Of a DNA stretch of 27,182 nucleotides, positions 26,767 through 27,182 are shown piece after piece (the first letter of the stretch is position 1; every line of letters starts with the position of its first letter). The notes beneath the pieces are model-generated. The model saw only the letters and a list, made by a program, of their open reading frames with translations. It was not told where the DNA came from and ran no database searches. The DNA is from Symbiodinium natans (taxonomy: Eukaryota > Sar > Dinophyceae > Suessiales > Symbiodiniaceae), in contig CAJNDS010001240.1 in assembly GCA_905221605.1 (NCBI GenBank), positions 1 through 27,182 on the forward strand, given 5' to 3'. The translations under genes were made by a program, and so were the position numbers.

Positions 26767-26990
26767 TTCGAGAAAATCCCCCAAAACCCCAACCTTTCAG
26801 CCCCAACCCCTCAGCACCCCAAAACCACCCACCCCCCACCACACCCGACAGAACCCAAACCATTACAGCAAAAGCAAAAAACAAAACCCCCCCAAAACAC
26901 GACAAAACTCCGGACACAAACCCTATACAATTTCTATTAAACCCCAAAACCCTACACCGTAAAGCGTAAAACCCTGAACCCGGGGGATCC
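26767..26990 (+). repeat. C-rich tract with scattered telomere-like AAACCCT words
   Basis: Long C and A runs (ccccaaaacc, acccccccaaaa) grade into AAACCCT at about 26914, 26948 and 26969, in the contexts caaaccctatac, aaaaccctacacc and aaaaccctgaaccc. AAACCCT is the complement of the TTTAGGG telomere repeat of plants and several algae. The words are not in tandem, so this is at most a degenerate interstitial trace. Confidence 0.4.
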
Positions 26991-27182
26991 CGAAAATTCC
27001 CGGAATTTAACTTCCTAGGATTTTTCGAGAGCTGTTGCTGATATGTGATCGTGAGGCCGAACCCCCTTGAACAGCTGGCGGGCGGCGACCATCATCGGAA
27101 CTACCCTGGACCAAGAGATTTCCTTGAAGATTTCCTTGAAGGTGAAGGGGCACCCACGTCATCACTGTTGCGCTGGAACCTT
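26991..27182 (+). other. Right-edge sequence with an open frame and 12-bp tandem duplication
   Basis: From 27042 a frame stays open for 47 codons to the window edge, without an ATG. It is GC-rich and includes the doubled DFLE encoded by a perfect 12-bp tandem repeat (27116-27127 and 27128-27139). It could be the beginning of an exon or chance; nothing is recognised. Confidence 0.25.

Noticed and set aside
26215-26962. His/Thr/Pro-rich and Val/Trp/Gly-rich frames
   Set aside because: Low-complexity CCA minisatellite; several overlapping phases are open.

Overview
The window looks like a piece of a nuclear genome from a GC-rich, repeat-laden protist. I favour a dinoflagellate, with moderate to low confidence. 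The reasons are GC-rich coding sequence at the left end, very large non-coding repeat blocks, and a short match to the core of the dinoflagellate spliced leader inside a repeated spacer. No rRNA, tRNA, CRISPR array or bacterial operon structure was seen. Only two reading frames look like real genes, and both lie in the first 1.7 kb.

Layout. (1) 1-1717: the 3' part of a retrovirus-like (rve/DDE) integrase, most like those of Polinton/Maverick-type elements, followed on the same strand by a small unrecognised gene. (2) 1719-4120: a dense array of more than 25 short perfect or near-perfect hairpins. They fall into a few classes that share either a basal stem or an apical stem-loop while the rest of the stem differs but stays paired. 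(3) 1839-2062 and 4140-5720: a degenerate G-rich interspersed repeat, in minus orientation left of the array and plus orientation right of it. (4) 5775-6663: a foldback (MITE-like) element with about 205-bp terminal inverted repeats around a G-run/T-run tandem core; a partial end copy lies at 4679-4761. (5) 6664-9840: an AT-rich non-coding stretch, then mixed sequence with two degenerate repeat families.

(6) 9855-25380: a higher-order satellite domain built from three families. A is a 36-bp, strongly strand-skewed G/T-rich unit. B is a unit of about 56-60 bp. C is an AT-rich unit of about 130-170 bp carrying two large hairpins. The order is B-C-A-C-A, bridge, B-C-A-C-A-C-A, bridge, B-C, so one superunit appears complete once (about 14643-23389) and truncated on either side. 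(7) 25381-27182: non-satellite sequence with one doubtful short reading frame, a CCA-rich minisatellite, a C-rich tract with a few telomere-like AAACCCT words, and a short open frame running off the right edge.

The most unusual content is the modular hairpin array at 1.7-4.1 kb, where base changes on one arm are matched on the other across copies. Next is the foldback logic repeated in the C satellite and the 5.8-6.7 kb element. The two genes probably belong to a mobile or viral-like element that sits beside, or was inserted into, this repeat-rich region. There is no evidence that they act on the hairpins. The long open frames across the satellites are periodicity artefacts and are not annotated as genes.
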